Of a stretch of 64,000 bases of DNA, positions 36,381 through 43,819 are shown one piece after another (position 1 is the first letter of the stretch; every line of letters begins with the position of its first letter). The notes below the pieces were generated by a model, which did no database searches, was not told the DNA's origin, and was given only the letters and a program-made list of their open reading frames with translations. The stretch covers positions 175,651-239,650 of the forward strand of contig NZ_MAOE01000111.1 in assembly GCF_001884185.1 (NCBI RefSeq), in the 5' to 3' direction. This DNA is from Bacillus albus. Lineage in GTDB: Bacteria > Bacillota > Bacilli > Bacillales > Bacillaceae_G. The translations under genes were made by a program, and so were the position numbers.

Positions 36381-36675
36381 TCATTGCTTATTTCTTTTAA
36401 ATCTAGAGGTATCGTAGCATTTCGGAAAAACCCCACGCTAGGATAGGGATGTATAAAAAAATGCATAGATCCATAGAACAAAAAAAGAAGGGTCCTTGGT
36501 GAGCGTACGGTTTCCTCTTTTCATTGCTACCGATAATAAAGCCTTATGTTAAATGAGCATGAATACAGTATTCATACTTATAAATTATGTTGGACAAGCA
36601 TGGACAAGCATACAAGCTATTTCTGTATTTCTTCATAATATATATTGAATTTCATAAGAGAAAGTAGGGAATAGA
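36381..36675. promoter_or_regulatory. Non-coding gap with a 17-bp palindrome and a tandem repeat
   Basis: ATGAATACAGTATTCAT (36559-36575) is a perfect 8+1+8 palindrome, a likely operator. TGGACAAGCA is directly duplicated at 36591-36600 and 36601-36610. CATAATAT (36634-36641) fits a sigma-K -10 but no matching -35 is present. Nothing else is recognised. Confidence 0.5.
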
Positions 36676-38313
36676 ATGGAAGAAAATAAAAAGAATAACA
36701 AAGAAAAAGAGCATGAACATAAACCTAAACCTGATAATGATAAATGTACCATCCATAATTCAGGGAATCCTATTATTAATGTGAAAGTAAACTGTTGTTG
36801 TGATCATAACAAGAATAAGAAAGACGATCATAAGAAACATGATGACTGTTGTTGCGGTCATAAAGAAGTAGAAAGGCAAGTTAATAACCCAACCAATGAT
36901 GTAGCTAATTTTCCGCGAATAACTCAAAGTGAGACAAGCCTAGCCCATTTTAACGACTTTATACTCTATGGATTTAATGATAGTAATGATGATATAGGGG
37001 GAGCGGGGAATGAGAGTTTTTCAGGATTTTCTTTTTCTAATAATTTAGGTAATACCTGGATTGATGGTGGTTCCATACCGGTAAATCCAGGAGGAATCAA
37101 TGCTGGTGATCCTTCTATAGCTGTAGATAGAAATGGTGTATTTTATTATGGTCAAATTGGGAGCGAAGTTATAGCGGGTAACTCAGAAGATGTAATCAGT
37201 ATTTCAACAGGAACAATTAATCCAAATGGTACAATAACGATGAACGCACCTCAAGTCGTCGGACGAGGGCAAAATCTTGGTAATAACAACCCAAACGCTA
37301 ATTTTGAGCAAGATAAAGCGTGGATTACAATAGGACCTGACGCTAATACTCCGGGGAATCAAGCTTTAAATGAGGCTTTATATGTTGCATGGACTGATTT
37401 TAATCTTCCAAATGCCGGTACCAGAATTCGCTTTTCTAAATTTAGTACAGGTGTGACATTAACTCCTATTATTCCAAGTACAACTATTGTGTCTGGTACT
37501 AATGAAACTTTTGGAGCTTTTCCGGTCGTAGATTCTCGTGGAAATATATACGTCTTTTATGAAAGTCGTTTGCCTGATTCATTTCTTGAACTAGGTACTC
37601 CAAATCGATCTATTCGTATGGTCAAATCAACTAATGGTGGTACAAGTTTTCCAATAAATGTCCAGGTTTCCAATGGTCTTTTTCCAGCAGCAGCTACAGA
37701 CGTTATATCATGTGGAACCGATAATGACCGTCCGGTAATTTTGGTAGCCCCACAAAGAGAAATCAGGATGTTTGAAATACCCCAAGCAGCTATAGGATCA
37801 GATGGTACAATTTATGTAGTGTGGAATGCTGGTACAATTGTTGGCAACAAGACCTATATTGATGTCTTTTTAGCATATAGTCAAGATGAAGGAAATAGCT
37901 GGAATCAAGTAAAGATCACAAATAATTTATCCCATTCTTTTTTTCCATCAGTAGCGGTCAATTGCAAAGGAGCCCATATTCAATATAATCGTTTTAATGA
38001 TCCTAACGGAGTTGGTGGTGTAGGTGATGGGACATTTGGAATATTCATGAAAACTTTCTCTCTTGATACTAGTTTAAGTGAAGAAAGAATGGTAAGTACT
38101 CAGTTTTCTCCGGTGCCCATTACAAATCCTAGTCCTGGTGGAGATGTTGGTCGATGTTATATGGCTGAATATAATCAGGTTATCACAGGTCCAGGAAGTT
38201 GCTTACTTCACTCCTGGGGTGATAATCGCAATACTCTGAATGGACGGATTAATCCCGATGTCTTCTTCAAACTAACAGCTCCAAAGAAGAAACATGACTA
38301 TTGTTGTGATTAA
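36676..38313 (+). CDS. Asp-box beta-propeller protein with Cys/His-rich ends
   Basis: 545 residues. The first ~75 are Lys/His/Asp/Cys-rich (CCCDHNKNKKDDHKKHDDCCCGH) without a signal peptide, and the last few repeat the theme (KKKHDYCCD). Between them is a sialidase-like/BNR fold with Asp-box-type hairpins SNNLGNTW, STNGGTSF and SQDEGNSW and repeated DPSIAVDRNGVFYYG-like strands. No catalytic Arg triad of true sialidases was identified. Cys/His-rich ends are typical of cross-linked spore coat or exosporium proteins, suggesting a spore-surface cargo; an alternative is a phage adhesin. It has its own gap before and a terminator after. Confidence 0.75.
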   Translation: MEENKKNNKEKEHEHKPKPDNDKCTIHNSGNPIINVKVNCCCDHNKNKKDDHKKHDDCCCGHKEVERQVNNPTNDVANFPRITQSETSLAHFNDFILYGFNDSNDDIGGAGNESFSGFSFSNNLGNTWIDGGSIPVNPGGINAGDPSIAVDRNGVFYYGQIGSEVIAGNSEDVISISTGTINPNGTITMNAPQVVGRGQNLGNNNPNANFEQDKAWITIGPDANTPGNQALNEALYVAWTDFNLPNAGTRIRFSKFSTGVTLTPIIPSTTIVSGTNETFGAFPVVDSRGNIYVFYESRLPDSFLELGTPNRSIRMVKSTNGGTSFPINVQVSNGLFPAAATDVISCGTDNDRPVILVAPQREIRMFEIPQAAIGSDGTIYVVWNAGTIVGNKTYIDVFLAYSQDEGNSWNQVKITNNLSHSFFPSVAVNCKGAHIQYNRFNDPNGVGGVGDGTFGIFMKTFSLDTSLSEERMVSTQFSPVPITNPSPGGDVGRCYMAEYNQVITGPGSCLLHSWGDNRNTLNGRINPDVFFKLTAPKKKHDYCCD

Positions 38314-38466
38314 GAAAGACATGTTTAAAACGTGATAAACCCTTCATCTCTTTATCCTCTGAAATACATTAAAGGTCATTTCCCTCAATTTTTCTCAAAT
38401 ACTTGCACTATCCGTAAAAATCTACTTTTGTAAATAGACGAACTACCAATAACGAGAATTATGTAA

Positions 38467-38500
38467 ATAAGCTGTCCACATGGGCAGCTTATCTTATTTT
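38467..38500 (+). terminator. Terminator after the beta-propeller gene
   Basis: ATAAGCTGTCC/GGGCAGCTTAT (11 positions, one G-T pair) has a 4-nt loop and is followed by CTTATTTTT. The rest of 38314-38751 has no gene. A frame from 38653 that joins the next gene lacks a ribosome binding site. TTGATA-N17-TGTATA near 38689-38717 is a weak promoter candidate. Confidence 0.8.
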
Positions 38501-38751
38501 TCCGCATAGCGTAGGTTGTTTTGCAAAATGTTGGTGGTATTCCTATACAATTACTCATAATTTTTGTACTGTGTAACTCAAAAGAGAAAGTTAAATGCAA
38601 TCAATGATACCAAGGAATTCAGCGAAGGGGTCAGTTACACACAATATAAGATATGGGTAACTTAAAGGAAAAGTTAGTAGAGGGATTTTTGATATTACTG
38701 TATAATTATATTGTATATCAAGTATTAACTTGTGTATCTAGGGGGAGACTA

Positions 38752-39390
38752 ATGAGTAGAATCAATACAAAGCACTTTAAAATTGTATTAAATGCAAACG
38801 TGGGTATTATCAACGATAAAAAAGCAGAAACATTAACAAAGGTTTTTGAGAATGAATTTCAGCTAAAAATGCTTCAAGAACAGCAACCAGTATCGAGTGT
38901 GTTCGTTCTTGCTAATCCAAACTTAAGAGAAGCAATTCTAATCGATTCTAATAAAATTACATACCAAATAGAATCGGAAGAATCTATAACACCAGATTTC
39001 GGGGCAATTAAAGAAAAGTTACAAAAAATATACGATACGTTATTATTGGATGATGTGTCTGTTGGAGTAGTGCATTATGTAGGACAAGCATTTGCAAAAT
39101 CTTATAATGCTATGAATGAGTCTATAGAAAACTTTTCAGGCGGATCCAACTTACGTGAGCAAATGCCGAATTTAAAAGGTATAGGTTTAAGGTTTTTACT
39201 AGAGCATCATACGGGTATCTGGGAATATAAAGTTGAACCATTTATAAGTGATATATCTTCATACTTCATTGAAATGATTTGTAATATAGGAAATCCGCAA
39301 AAAGTTGAGGAGATTGTGCATATTGCAGAAGAAGCGTATATAGACTTTAATGATAAGAAATTAAATGCTTTGGAGACATTAGGAGTTTAA
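38752..39390 (+). CDS. Protein of unknown function, first gene of a PIN-nuclease operon
   Basis: 212 residues from ATG 38752 behind AGGGGGAG. The sequence has mixed alpha/beta character: an N-terminal VVL-type strand region (HFKIVLNANVGIIND), SVFVLANPNLREAILIDSNKITYQI, then helices and FLLEHHTGIWEYKVEPFISD. It recalls TIGR04255-like proteins in its layout, but I cannot assign it. It is followed by a 61-residue gene and a PIN-domain gene at short spacing, so the three probably act together. Confidence 0.75.
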   Translation: MSRINTKHFKIVLNANVGIINDKKAETLTKVFENEFQLKMLQEQQPVSSVFVLANPNLREAILIDSNKITYQIESEESITPDFGAIKEKLQKIYDTLLLDDVSVGVVHYVGQAFAKSYNAMNESIENFSGGSNLREQMPNLKGIGLRFLLEHHTGIWEYKVEPFISDISSYFIEMICNIGNPQKVEEIVHIAEEAYIDFNDKKLNALETLGV

Positions 39391-39416
39391 ATATTATTCA
39401 AGAGAGGAAGGTTAGC

Positions 39417-39602
39417 ATGGAAAATAATAAAAAATGCTTTCCTGCACATATCTCAAAATTACTTGAAAAAAAAGGATATTATAATCTTTCAACAGAAGAA
39501 CGTGTATCAAAACATAAAGATACCTTAGAAAAGCTAAAAGGGGTAGCACATTTTGATTATGATGCAGGGAGAGAAGCTTTAAAGGAATTGAGGGGGCAAT
39601 AG
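39417..39602 (+). CDS. Small protein, candidate antitoxin or adaptor
   Basis: 61 residues, charged and helical (ISKLLEKKGYYNLSTEERVSKHKDTLEKLKG, ending REALKELRGQ). ATG 39417 follows AGAGGAAGG. The stop is one base before the PIN gene, the tight spacing typical of antitoxin-toxin pairs. No DNA-binding fold obvious. The antitoxin role is inferred only from size and position. Confidence 0.7.
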   Translation: MENNKKCFPAHISKLLEKKGYYNLSTEERVSKHKDTLEKLKGVAHFDYDAGREALKELRGQ

Positions 39603-39603
39603 G

Positions 39604-40239
39604 ATGTCATTACCATATGTACATAGCTTGAATAATGCTACAACTATAAATAGCCTCTTGTACACGGATACATCTTTCATTTGGGAGTCGCATGGTACTA
39701 ATAATGGGGCAACACCAACTCGACAAGTGGAATGCCATAATTTTTCTACAAGAGCTGTTCAGCAAGGATCAGTGTTTGTTCTTTCACCGATAATTGAACA
39801 TGAGCTGAGAAATGTAGCATTAAAAGAGTTATTAAAGAAGCATGCTAGAATGTTAGGGTGCAAGCCACACGAGAGGAAAAAAATTATCTCTAATGTTCCT
39901 ACTATAATGCAAGACGTACATAGTCAAGTGGATAACATTATGGCGATATTATCAGCAGATCCTAACTATGTAATCTTAGGAGAGAATGCGGGACAAGGAT
40001 TAGCAAGTCAGGTTTCAAGTAAATATAATATGGATCTAAATGATTCTATTATTTTAGCTACAATGCTTAGTAGTGAAATAGATTCTATTGTGACATTAGA
40101 TGGTGATTACATAGAAGTAACTGATAAAGATTTGCAGATTTATACAAATGAAGCGAATTATTTAAAGATACTAAGAGACCATCCAACTAAAGTGGCTAAT
40201 AACATTAGCAATAATAGTGGAAGTGGAAATGCTTCTTAA
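39604..40239 (+). CDS. PIN-domain RNase-like protein
   Basis: 211 residues. Conserved acidic positions of the PIN fold are seen: Asp22 in YTDTSFIWE, Glu65/Glu67 in LSPIIEHELRN, Asp147 in DLNDSIILA and Asp166/168 in IVTLDGDY, in the right order and spacing for a Mg2+-dependent ribonuclease. The length exceeds the ~130 residues of VapC toxins because about 60 helical residues sit between the second and third acids. It is third in a three-gene operon closed by a hairpin terminator. Likely a toxin or phage-defence effector; not experimentally assignable from sequence. Confidence 0.78.
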   Translation: MSLPYVHSLNNATTINSLLYTDTSFIWESHGTNNGATPTRQVECHNFSTRAVQQGSVFVLSPIIEHELRNVALKELLKKHARMLGCKPHERKKIISNVPTIMQDVHSQVDNIMAILSADPNYVILGENAGQGLASQVSSKYNMDLNDSIILATMLSSEIDSIVTLDGDYIEVTDKDLQIYTNEANYLKILRDHPTKVANNISNNSGSGNAS

Positions 40240-40268
40240 AGGTGACTTTTTAAAGTTGCCTTTTTTAT
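40238..40268 (+). terminator. Terminator of the PIN operon
   Basis: AAAGG-TG-ACTTT pairs with AAAGT-TG-CCTTT around TT (two mismatches in the middle) and runs into TTTTTT. Confidence 0.7.
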
Positions 40269-40390
40269 TTTTTGGCAGAATCGTGACCGTTTTTTGGCAG
40301 TAAATGTGCCGGTTGTTTTGGAATCGACGTGATATATTTGTATTGTGAGAAGTGGCGGGAAACACAACTCACTATGTTGTTCTTATATTT

Positions 40391-40516
40391 CTAAACGGTT
40401 CGTAATGATGGCACATAAAATCCGAAACCAGCAGATGGTAGTGATTGAATGATACCGTTATTAAGAAGGGCTTTTGCTCTTCTTTCAATTGCTGACTCCG
40501 TGACAAGTAGAAGCAA
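40391..40516 (-). pseudogene. Possible gene remnant in the 40240-40848 gap
   Basis: On the minus strand a 41-codon frame reads as plausible protein (SAIERRAKALLNNGIIQSLP, then SAGFGFYVPSLRTV), but it has a stop just upstream, no ribosome binding site and no downstream continuation. The 609-base gap otherwise has hairpin terminators at both ends (40238-40268 and 40620-40652) and no intact gene. I read this as the debris of a deleted gene. Confidence 0.35.
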
Positions 40517-40618
40517 CTACGGGAGAGTGATGTATTGTCGGTGATTGAAAGAGGTGCATAATCTCACAACCAAACTAACTAAAAGGTATGAAGCATACAA
40601 ACATGACTTGTCTATTTG

Positions 40619-40652
40619 GAACACCACTATCTTCTATGATAGTGGTGTTTTC
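40619..40652 (+). terminator. Strong hairpin terminator in the gap before the DUF2321 gene
   Basis: AACACCACTATC/GATAGTGGTGTT is a perfect 12-bp stem (40620-40631 with 40638-40649) followed by TTTT. Confidence 0.88.
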
Positions 40653-40848
40653 CATTATCAATGATAAAATTTAACTTACTGCATTTAGAGTAATAACATA
40701 AGAAATTGACGAAAGGGCAACTGATGCATAGTTGCTCTTTTCTTTTTGGATAAATAGTATTAAAGCTTTTTGAATATTGATTATATCTTGATAAAAGGAT
40801 AATATATTGTTTTGGCGAATTATACATATTTGGAAAGGGAGTGATTAT

Positions 40849-41337
40849 ATGAGCGACTCTTATTATAGTACTGCTCAGATTTGTGTGAATGGTCATAAAA
40901 TTACTGCAAGATATGAAAAAACAGATGGTTTAAGAGCTGAATATTGCTCGGATTGCGGCGGGAAAACGATTAATGAATGTACTAATTGTAATGATGTTAT
41001 CCGTGGTTATTATAATGTTCCAGGAGTAATTTCAGTAGGTAGAAAGTATAAAGTTCCTAAATACTGTCATAATTGTGGGCAATCATACCCATGGACAGAA
41101 GCTGCACTTATTGCTGCGAAAGAATTGGCTGAAGAAGTTGAAGGTTTGACACCAGAAGAACGAGAGATATTAAGTCAAAGTATTGACGACATTGTGAGTA
41201 ATGGACCACGAACAGTGGTAGCTACTACAAGGTTTAAAAAAATGACAACAAAGTTCGGGCCAGGTATAGCAACTGGATTTAAAGATATACTTGTTGATTT
41301 AGTAAGTGAGACGGTAAAAAAAAGTTTGTGGCCATAA
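40849..41337 (+). CDS. DUF2321-family double zinc-ribbon protein
   Basis: 162 residues from ATG 40849 behind AAAGGGAG. Two metal sites are visible: CVNGH with CSDCG (zinc ribbon), and CTNCN with CHNCG. The family signature is DVIRGYYNVPGVISV and YCHNCGQSYPWTEAAL. The C-terminal third is helical and hydrophobic-amphipathic (FKKMTTKFGPGIATGFKDILVDLV). DUF2321 proteins occur scattered in genomes and mobile elements; function unknown. It stands alone between two terminators, so it is an independent cargo gene. Confidence 0.83.
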   Translation: MSDSYYSTAQICVNGHKITARYEKTDGLRAEYCSDCGGKTINECTNCNDVIRGYYNVPGVISVGRKYKVPKYCHNCGQSYPWTEAALIAAKELAEEVEGLTPEEREILSQSIDDIVSNGPRTVVATTRFKKMTTKFGPGIATGFKDILVDLVSETVKKSLWP

Positions 41338-41342
41338 TTATT

Positions 41343-41369
41343 AAAGCATCCATTCGGGTGCTTTTTATT
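41343..41369 (+). terminator. Terminator after the DUF2321 gene
   Basis: AAAGCATCC/GGGTGCTTT (one G-T pair) with an ATTC loop, followed by TTATTTTTG. Confidence 0.85.
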
Positions 41370-41482
41370 TTTGAGAATAGAGAAACATGATAAGTAATGA
41401 CTGTGTTTAAGAGCCGAAGTGACAGCTTCGACTCTAACATAAAATTATATCTTATTTAACAAGAGGTTGAATGGCGTAAAAG

Positions 41483-41701
41483 TTAATTGTTGTATTCGAT
41501 GTTAAAGGTGATATTAATTTCTTCGTTACAATGAGGGCAATTCACGGTACCTTCTTTGGCTACAATTTCAAATTCTTTTTTACAGTTTGTACACTCTATT
41601 TCAGTTGTAGCACCAGATTCACCGTTTTTAATTGCTTGTTCTGCTTGTTTTCGGATAGCTTTTTCAAAATCGTTCATATTAAAGTTCGTTTTGAATGACA
41701 T
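41483..41701 (-). CDS. Small zinc-ribbon protein on the minus strand
   Basis: 72 residues: an N-terminal helix (MNDFEKAIRKQAEQAIKNG), then a single zinc ribbon with CTNCKK and CPHCNE. AGGAGGAATC precedes ATG 41701. It is opposed to its neighbours, so probably expressed in the lysogen. Function unknown; possibly a nucleic-acid or polymerase-binding factor. Confidence 0.8.
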   Translation of the reverse strand: MSFKTNFNMNDFEKAIRKQAEQAIKNGESGATTEIECTNCKKEFEIVAKEGTVNCPHCNEEINITFNIEYNN

Positions 41702-41771
41702 AAGATTCCTCCTGATTATTAGTTAATCCAACCTCTTATGGAAATTATAACAAATTAAAAGGGTGGTAGTT

Positions 41772-41909
41772 ATGAAGAATACCAATTTAATAACACAAGT
41801 TGAAATAAAAGGATTAGAAAGACTTAAAAAATTGATAGAGGAGTTAAATAATCTTGAATTAGAAATTGTTGTACATGAAGTGAAACCAGAAAAGAATGTA
41901 GATAAGTAA
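41772..41909 (+). CDS. Small helical protein, unknown
   Basis: 45 residues (MKNTNLITQVEIKGLERLKK start). ATG 41772 follows AAAGGGTGG. Amphipathic helix, Leu/Glu-rich (LIEELNNLELEIVVHEV). It faces away from the minus-strand zinc-ribbon gene and starts the run of small genes before the terminase. No family recognised. Confidence 0.6.
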   Translation: MKNTNLITQVEIKGLERLKKLIEELNNLELEIVVHEVKPEKNVDK

Positions 41910-41978
41910 ATAATTTGATAGTTCGTCAAGCTTCGATTGATTGAGTAGCTGAATAACTGCTTTTTATTTTGAAAGAGG

Positions 41979-42169
41979 ATGACGGCAACGTTCCTTAACA
42001 AAGATGTAAGTCAAAGTATTAACTTTAATGTTGGTGAATAAAAAATTATACCTCTAAAGGGGATGGAGACATTTTTATTAAAGGTGAACTTGTAGAGAAT
42101 GATAAAGAAGTTGTTGATGGATTGAAGGAGTACTTGAAATTAGCTAGGGGAGATAAGGAGTGGGGATAA
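41979..42169 (+). pseudogene. Frameshifted small phage gene
   Basis: ATG 41979 opens MTATFLNKDVSQSINFNVGE and stops at 42039-42041 beside a run of six A. The next frame continues as normal protein (KNYTSKGDGDIFIKGELVEN then DKEVVDGLKEYLKLARGDKEWG) and stops at 42169, directly before the next ATG, with no start codon of its own. Restoring one base near 42036-42045 gives a ~62-residue protein. Either a one-base deletion or programmed slippage; sequencing error is possible. Confidence 0.55.
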
Positions 42170-42433
42170 ATGGACAGTGTTTTAAACGGTAAGATTGCTG
42201 TACTTGATCTTATGCCTATTGATAAGAAAGCATATATCAAATACCTCAAGCCACATGAGAAAGCAAATAAGAAGACTAGTATTGATGTTAATCGATTCAA
42301 ATATTATAAGCTGCACGGAAAGAATCCAATGTTTTATTCAATAGAATATCTCATGCAAACACCAATAAAAGAGTTATTGGAAAGAGATAGAGTTAATCAA
42401 TTAGGTTGGGTAAAGACAGATGAAACACATTAA
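42170..42433 (+). CDS. Small phage protein, unknown
   Basis: 87 residues, basic (HEKANKKTSIDVNRFKYYKLHGK), ending GWVKTDETH. ATG 42170 follows directly on the stop of the frameshifted gene, with AAGGAG 9 bases upstream. No motif recognised. It belongs to the small-gene run between cargo and the terminase. Confidence 0.72.
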   Translation: MDSVLNGKIAVLDLMPIDKKAYIKYLKPHEKANKKTSIDVNRFKYYKLHGKNPMFYSIEYLMQTPIKELLERDRVNQLGWVKTDETH

Positions 42434-42451
42434 GAATGAGGAGTGAGATAG

Positions 42452-42673
42452 ATGGAACTAACTAAACAAGAGCAAACAGTTGTTATCGGTAAGTTAATCA
42501 ACAATGTTATTGGTGTAGAGTTAGCGAAGCAACACATCGATCCACAGAAATTAGAAAATGCTGTAGCTTTACACAATGAGATAAATGATGATATGACACC
42601 CAAGCAAATACGAGAAGCGCTTATCAATGTACTGGATAAAACGATAGATGAATTCTTAGTAAGTAAGGAGTGA
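42452..42673 (+). CDS. Small helical phage protein, paralogue of the next gene
   Basis: 73 residues (MELTKQEQTVVIGKLINNV start, EALINVLDKTIDEFLVSKE end). It starts behind GGAGTGAG. The opening MEL[ST]K, size, and helix-turn-helix spacing are shared with the adjacent 71-residue gene, suggesting an old tandem duplication. Function unknown. Confidence 0.72.
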   Translation: MELTKQEQTVVIGKLINNVIGVELAKQHIDPQKLENAVALHNEINDDMTPKQIREALINVLDKTIDEFLVSKE

Positions 42674-42679
42674 GGATAA

Positions 42680-42895
42680 ATGGAACTAAGTAAACTTGAG
42701 GTAGCAATTGCTCTTAGTGCATTCATTCAAGGATTAGGTGAGGAAGAACGTGATAAAGGTAATGACTTATTAAAACAAGTAGAGAATGCATTAGATAACA
42801 TAGTCAGTAACTCAACACTAAATCAAATGAAAGAAGCTGGTGAAAGTGTTGTAAGTAAATTCATTCATAAGATATTAGAAGATGAAGAACAGTGA
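42680..42895 (+). CDS. Small helical phage protein, paralogue of the previous gene
   Basis: 71 residues (MELSKLEVAIALSAFIQGL start, SVVSKFIHKILEDEEQ end), predicted all-helical. AAGGAGTGAGG precedes ATG 42680. It overlaps the HNH gene start by 4 bases. Function unknown; these acidic helical proteins near HNH genes may take part in packaging, but that is a guess. Confidence 0.72.
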   Translation: MELSKLEVAIALSAFIQGLGEEERDKGNDLLKQVENALDNIVSNSTLNQMKEAGESVVSKFIHKILEDEEQ

Positions 42896-43227
42896 AGCAA
42901 TACAAAACCAAACAACAAAAGCGTAAGTTCTATGACAGTGGTGAGTGGAAGAGTATACGAGAACAAGTAAAGAAGCGTGACAACTATGAATGCCAAGAGT
43001 GTAAGCGCAACGGTCGAGTTCAAACAGATACCAATGAATACAGTGAGAGCGCAAAGCGTAAGAAGATTCAACTCGTTGTCCATCATATAAAAGAACTTGA
43101 AGATTATCCAGAACTTGCATTAGACAAAGAAAATCTCGAAACAGTCTGTGTGGATTGCCATAATAAAGAACACGGACGAGTGTTTGTTAAGAAGATAAAC
43201 AAATGGCAAGACGATGAGAGGTGGTAA
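42892..43227 (+). CDS. HNH endonuclease (packaging-associated)
   Basis: 111 residues starting at GTG 42892. The zinc/catalytic motif is complete: CQECKR, then VVHHIKELEDYPELALDKENL, then CVDCHNKEH, with the ββα-metal His pair. HNH proteins coded immediately upstream of cos and terminase assist large-terminase cleavage in HK97-type phages. The gene lies about 280 bases before the small terminase, as expected. Confidence 0.92.
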   Translation: MKQYKTKQQKRKFYDSGEWKSIREQVKKRDNYECQECKRNGRVQTDTNEYSESAKRKKIQLVVHHIKELEDYPELALDKENLETVCVDCHNKEHGRVFVKKINKWQDDERW

Positions 43228-43231
43228 TAGT

Positions 43232-43399
43232 ATGTATGTTAAAAGATTAATAGAAGAACGGTTGGACGGTTTAAAACGTAGCAAAGAATTTGTTTCGTGT
43301 CGTATTGAAGAACTTAAAGAAGAAATAAGCAACTTTGAAAAGAGTTTAAAAGAAATCGAAAATGAGAAACAAGAATTAAAGCAACATTTACAACAATAA
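43232..43399 (+). CDS. Small coiled-coil protein
   Basis: 55 residues from ATG 43232 behind GAGGTGG. Nearly entirely a charged coiled coil (RLIEERLDGLKRSKEF, ELKEEISNFEKSLKEIENEK). It lies between HNH and the cos region. Function unknown. Confidence 0.7.
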   Translation: MYVKRLIEERLDGLKRSKEFVSCRIEELKEEISNFEKSLKEIENEKQELKQHLQQ

Positions 43400-43401
43400 A
43401 T

Positions 43402-43500
43402 AACCCCCCCTTAAAATATTTCACCAAAAAATGCTCTAAGGGGCACCGGAGGAGGGGGTTAACTGTCAGGTTTTTTTCGATTTTACGCACGTAAGGGGGG
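43402..43500. other. Putative cos region
   Basis: The 108-base gap between the coiled-coil gene and the small terminase is GC-rich against an AT-rich background: CCCCCCC at 43404, GGGGCACCGGAGGAGGGGG around 43440-43458, GTTAACTGTCAGG, then TTACGCACGTAAGGGGGG. A cos site with this C/G-tract character beside HNH and P27-type terminase genes is typical of Gram-positive cos phages. The nick positions cannot be read off. Confidence 0.5.
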
Positions 43501-43507
43501 TGGGTAG

Positions 43508-43819
43508 ATGGCTGTTAGTATTGTGAGGTTAAAAGAACAGCTCATGAATAGTATTGATATTACAGATTTAGTCGAAGTTGAAAAGGTAGAAAGATATATT
43601 GATCTTGTAAAAGCATTTAGAAAAATAAATAAAACTATTAATAAAGAAGGCGAGTCCGTAACGATAAAAAACGGTTCTCAAGTTTTTGTTAAAGCCCACC
43701 CTCTTATAAGTGAGAGGAATAAAATTAACAGTTCATTAATTGCTTTAGGAAGAGATATAAAATTTGTTCCTAAAGTCGGTGCTTCTAATACGGGATACAG
43801 TCCAAGTGATTTAATATGA
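43508..43819 (+). CDS. Terminase small subunit (P27 family)
   Basis: 103 residues that would bind cos and regulate packaging. The pattern of a helical N-terminal region, IDLVKAFRKINKTINKEGESV, and the conserved end HPLISERNKINSSLIALGRDI fits the P27 family. ATG 43508 follows GGGGGGTGGG. It overlaps the large subunit gene by 4 bases. Confidence 0.88.
   Translation: MAVSIVRLKEQLMNSIDITDLVEVEKVERYIDLVKAFRKINKTINKEGESVTIKNGSQVFVKAHPLISERNKINSSLIALGRDIKFVPKVGASNTGYSPSDLI

Noticed and set aside
36634-36641. Sigma-K promoter for the beta-propeller gene
   Set aside because: CATAATAT fits the -10, but the spacing-correct -35 (ACAAGC) does not match.
38653-38751. N-terminal extension (MGNLKEKLVEGF) of the 212-residue gene
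   Set aside because: No ribosome binding site upstream; AGGGGGAG precedes the internal ATG at 38752.
40240-40848. Second self-splicing intron or group II intron in the non-coding gap
   Set aside because: It does not interrupt a reading frame and no P1/P10-like pairing or domain V-like hairpin was found.
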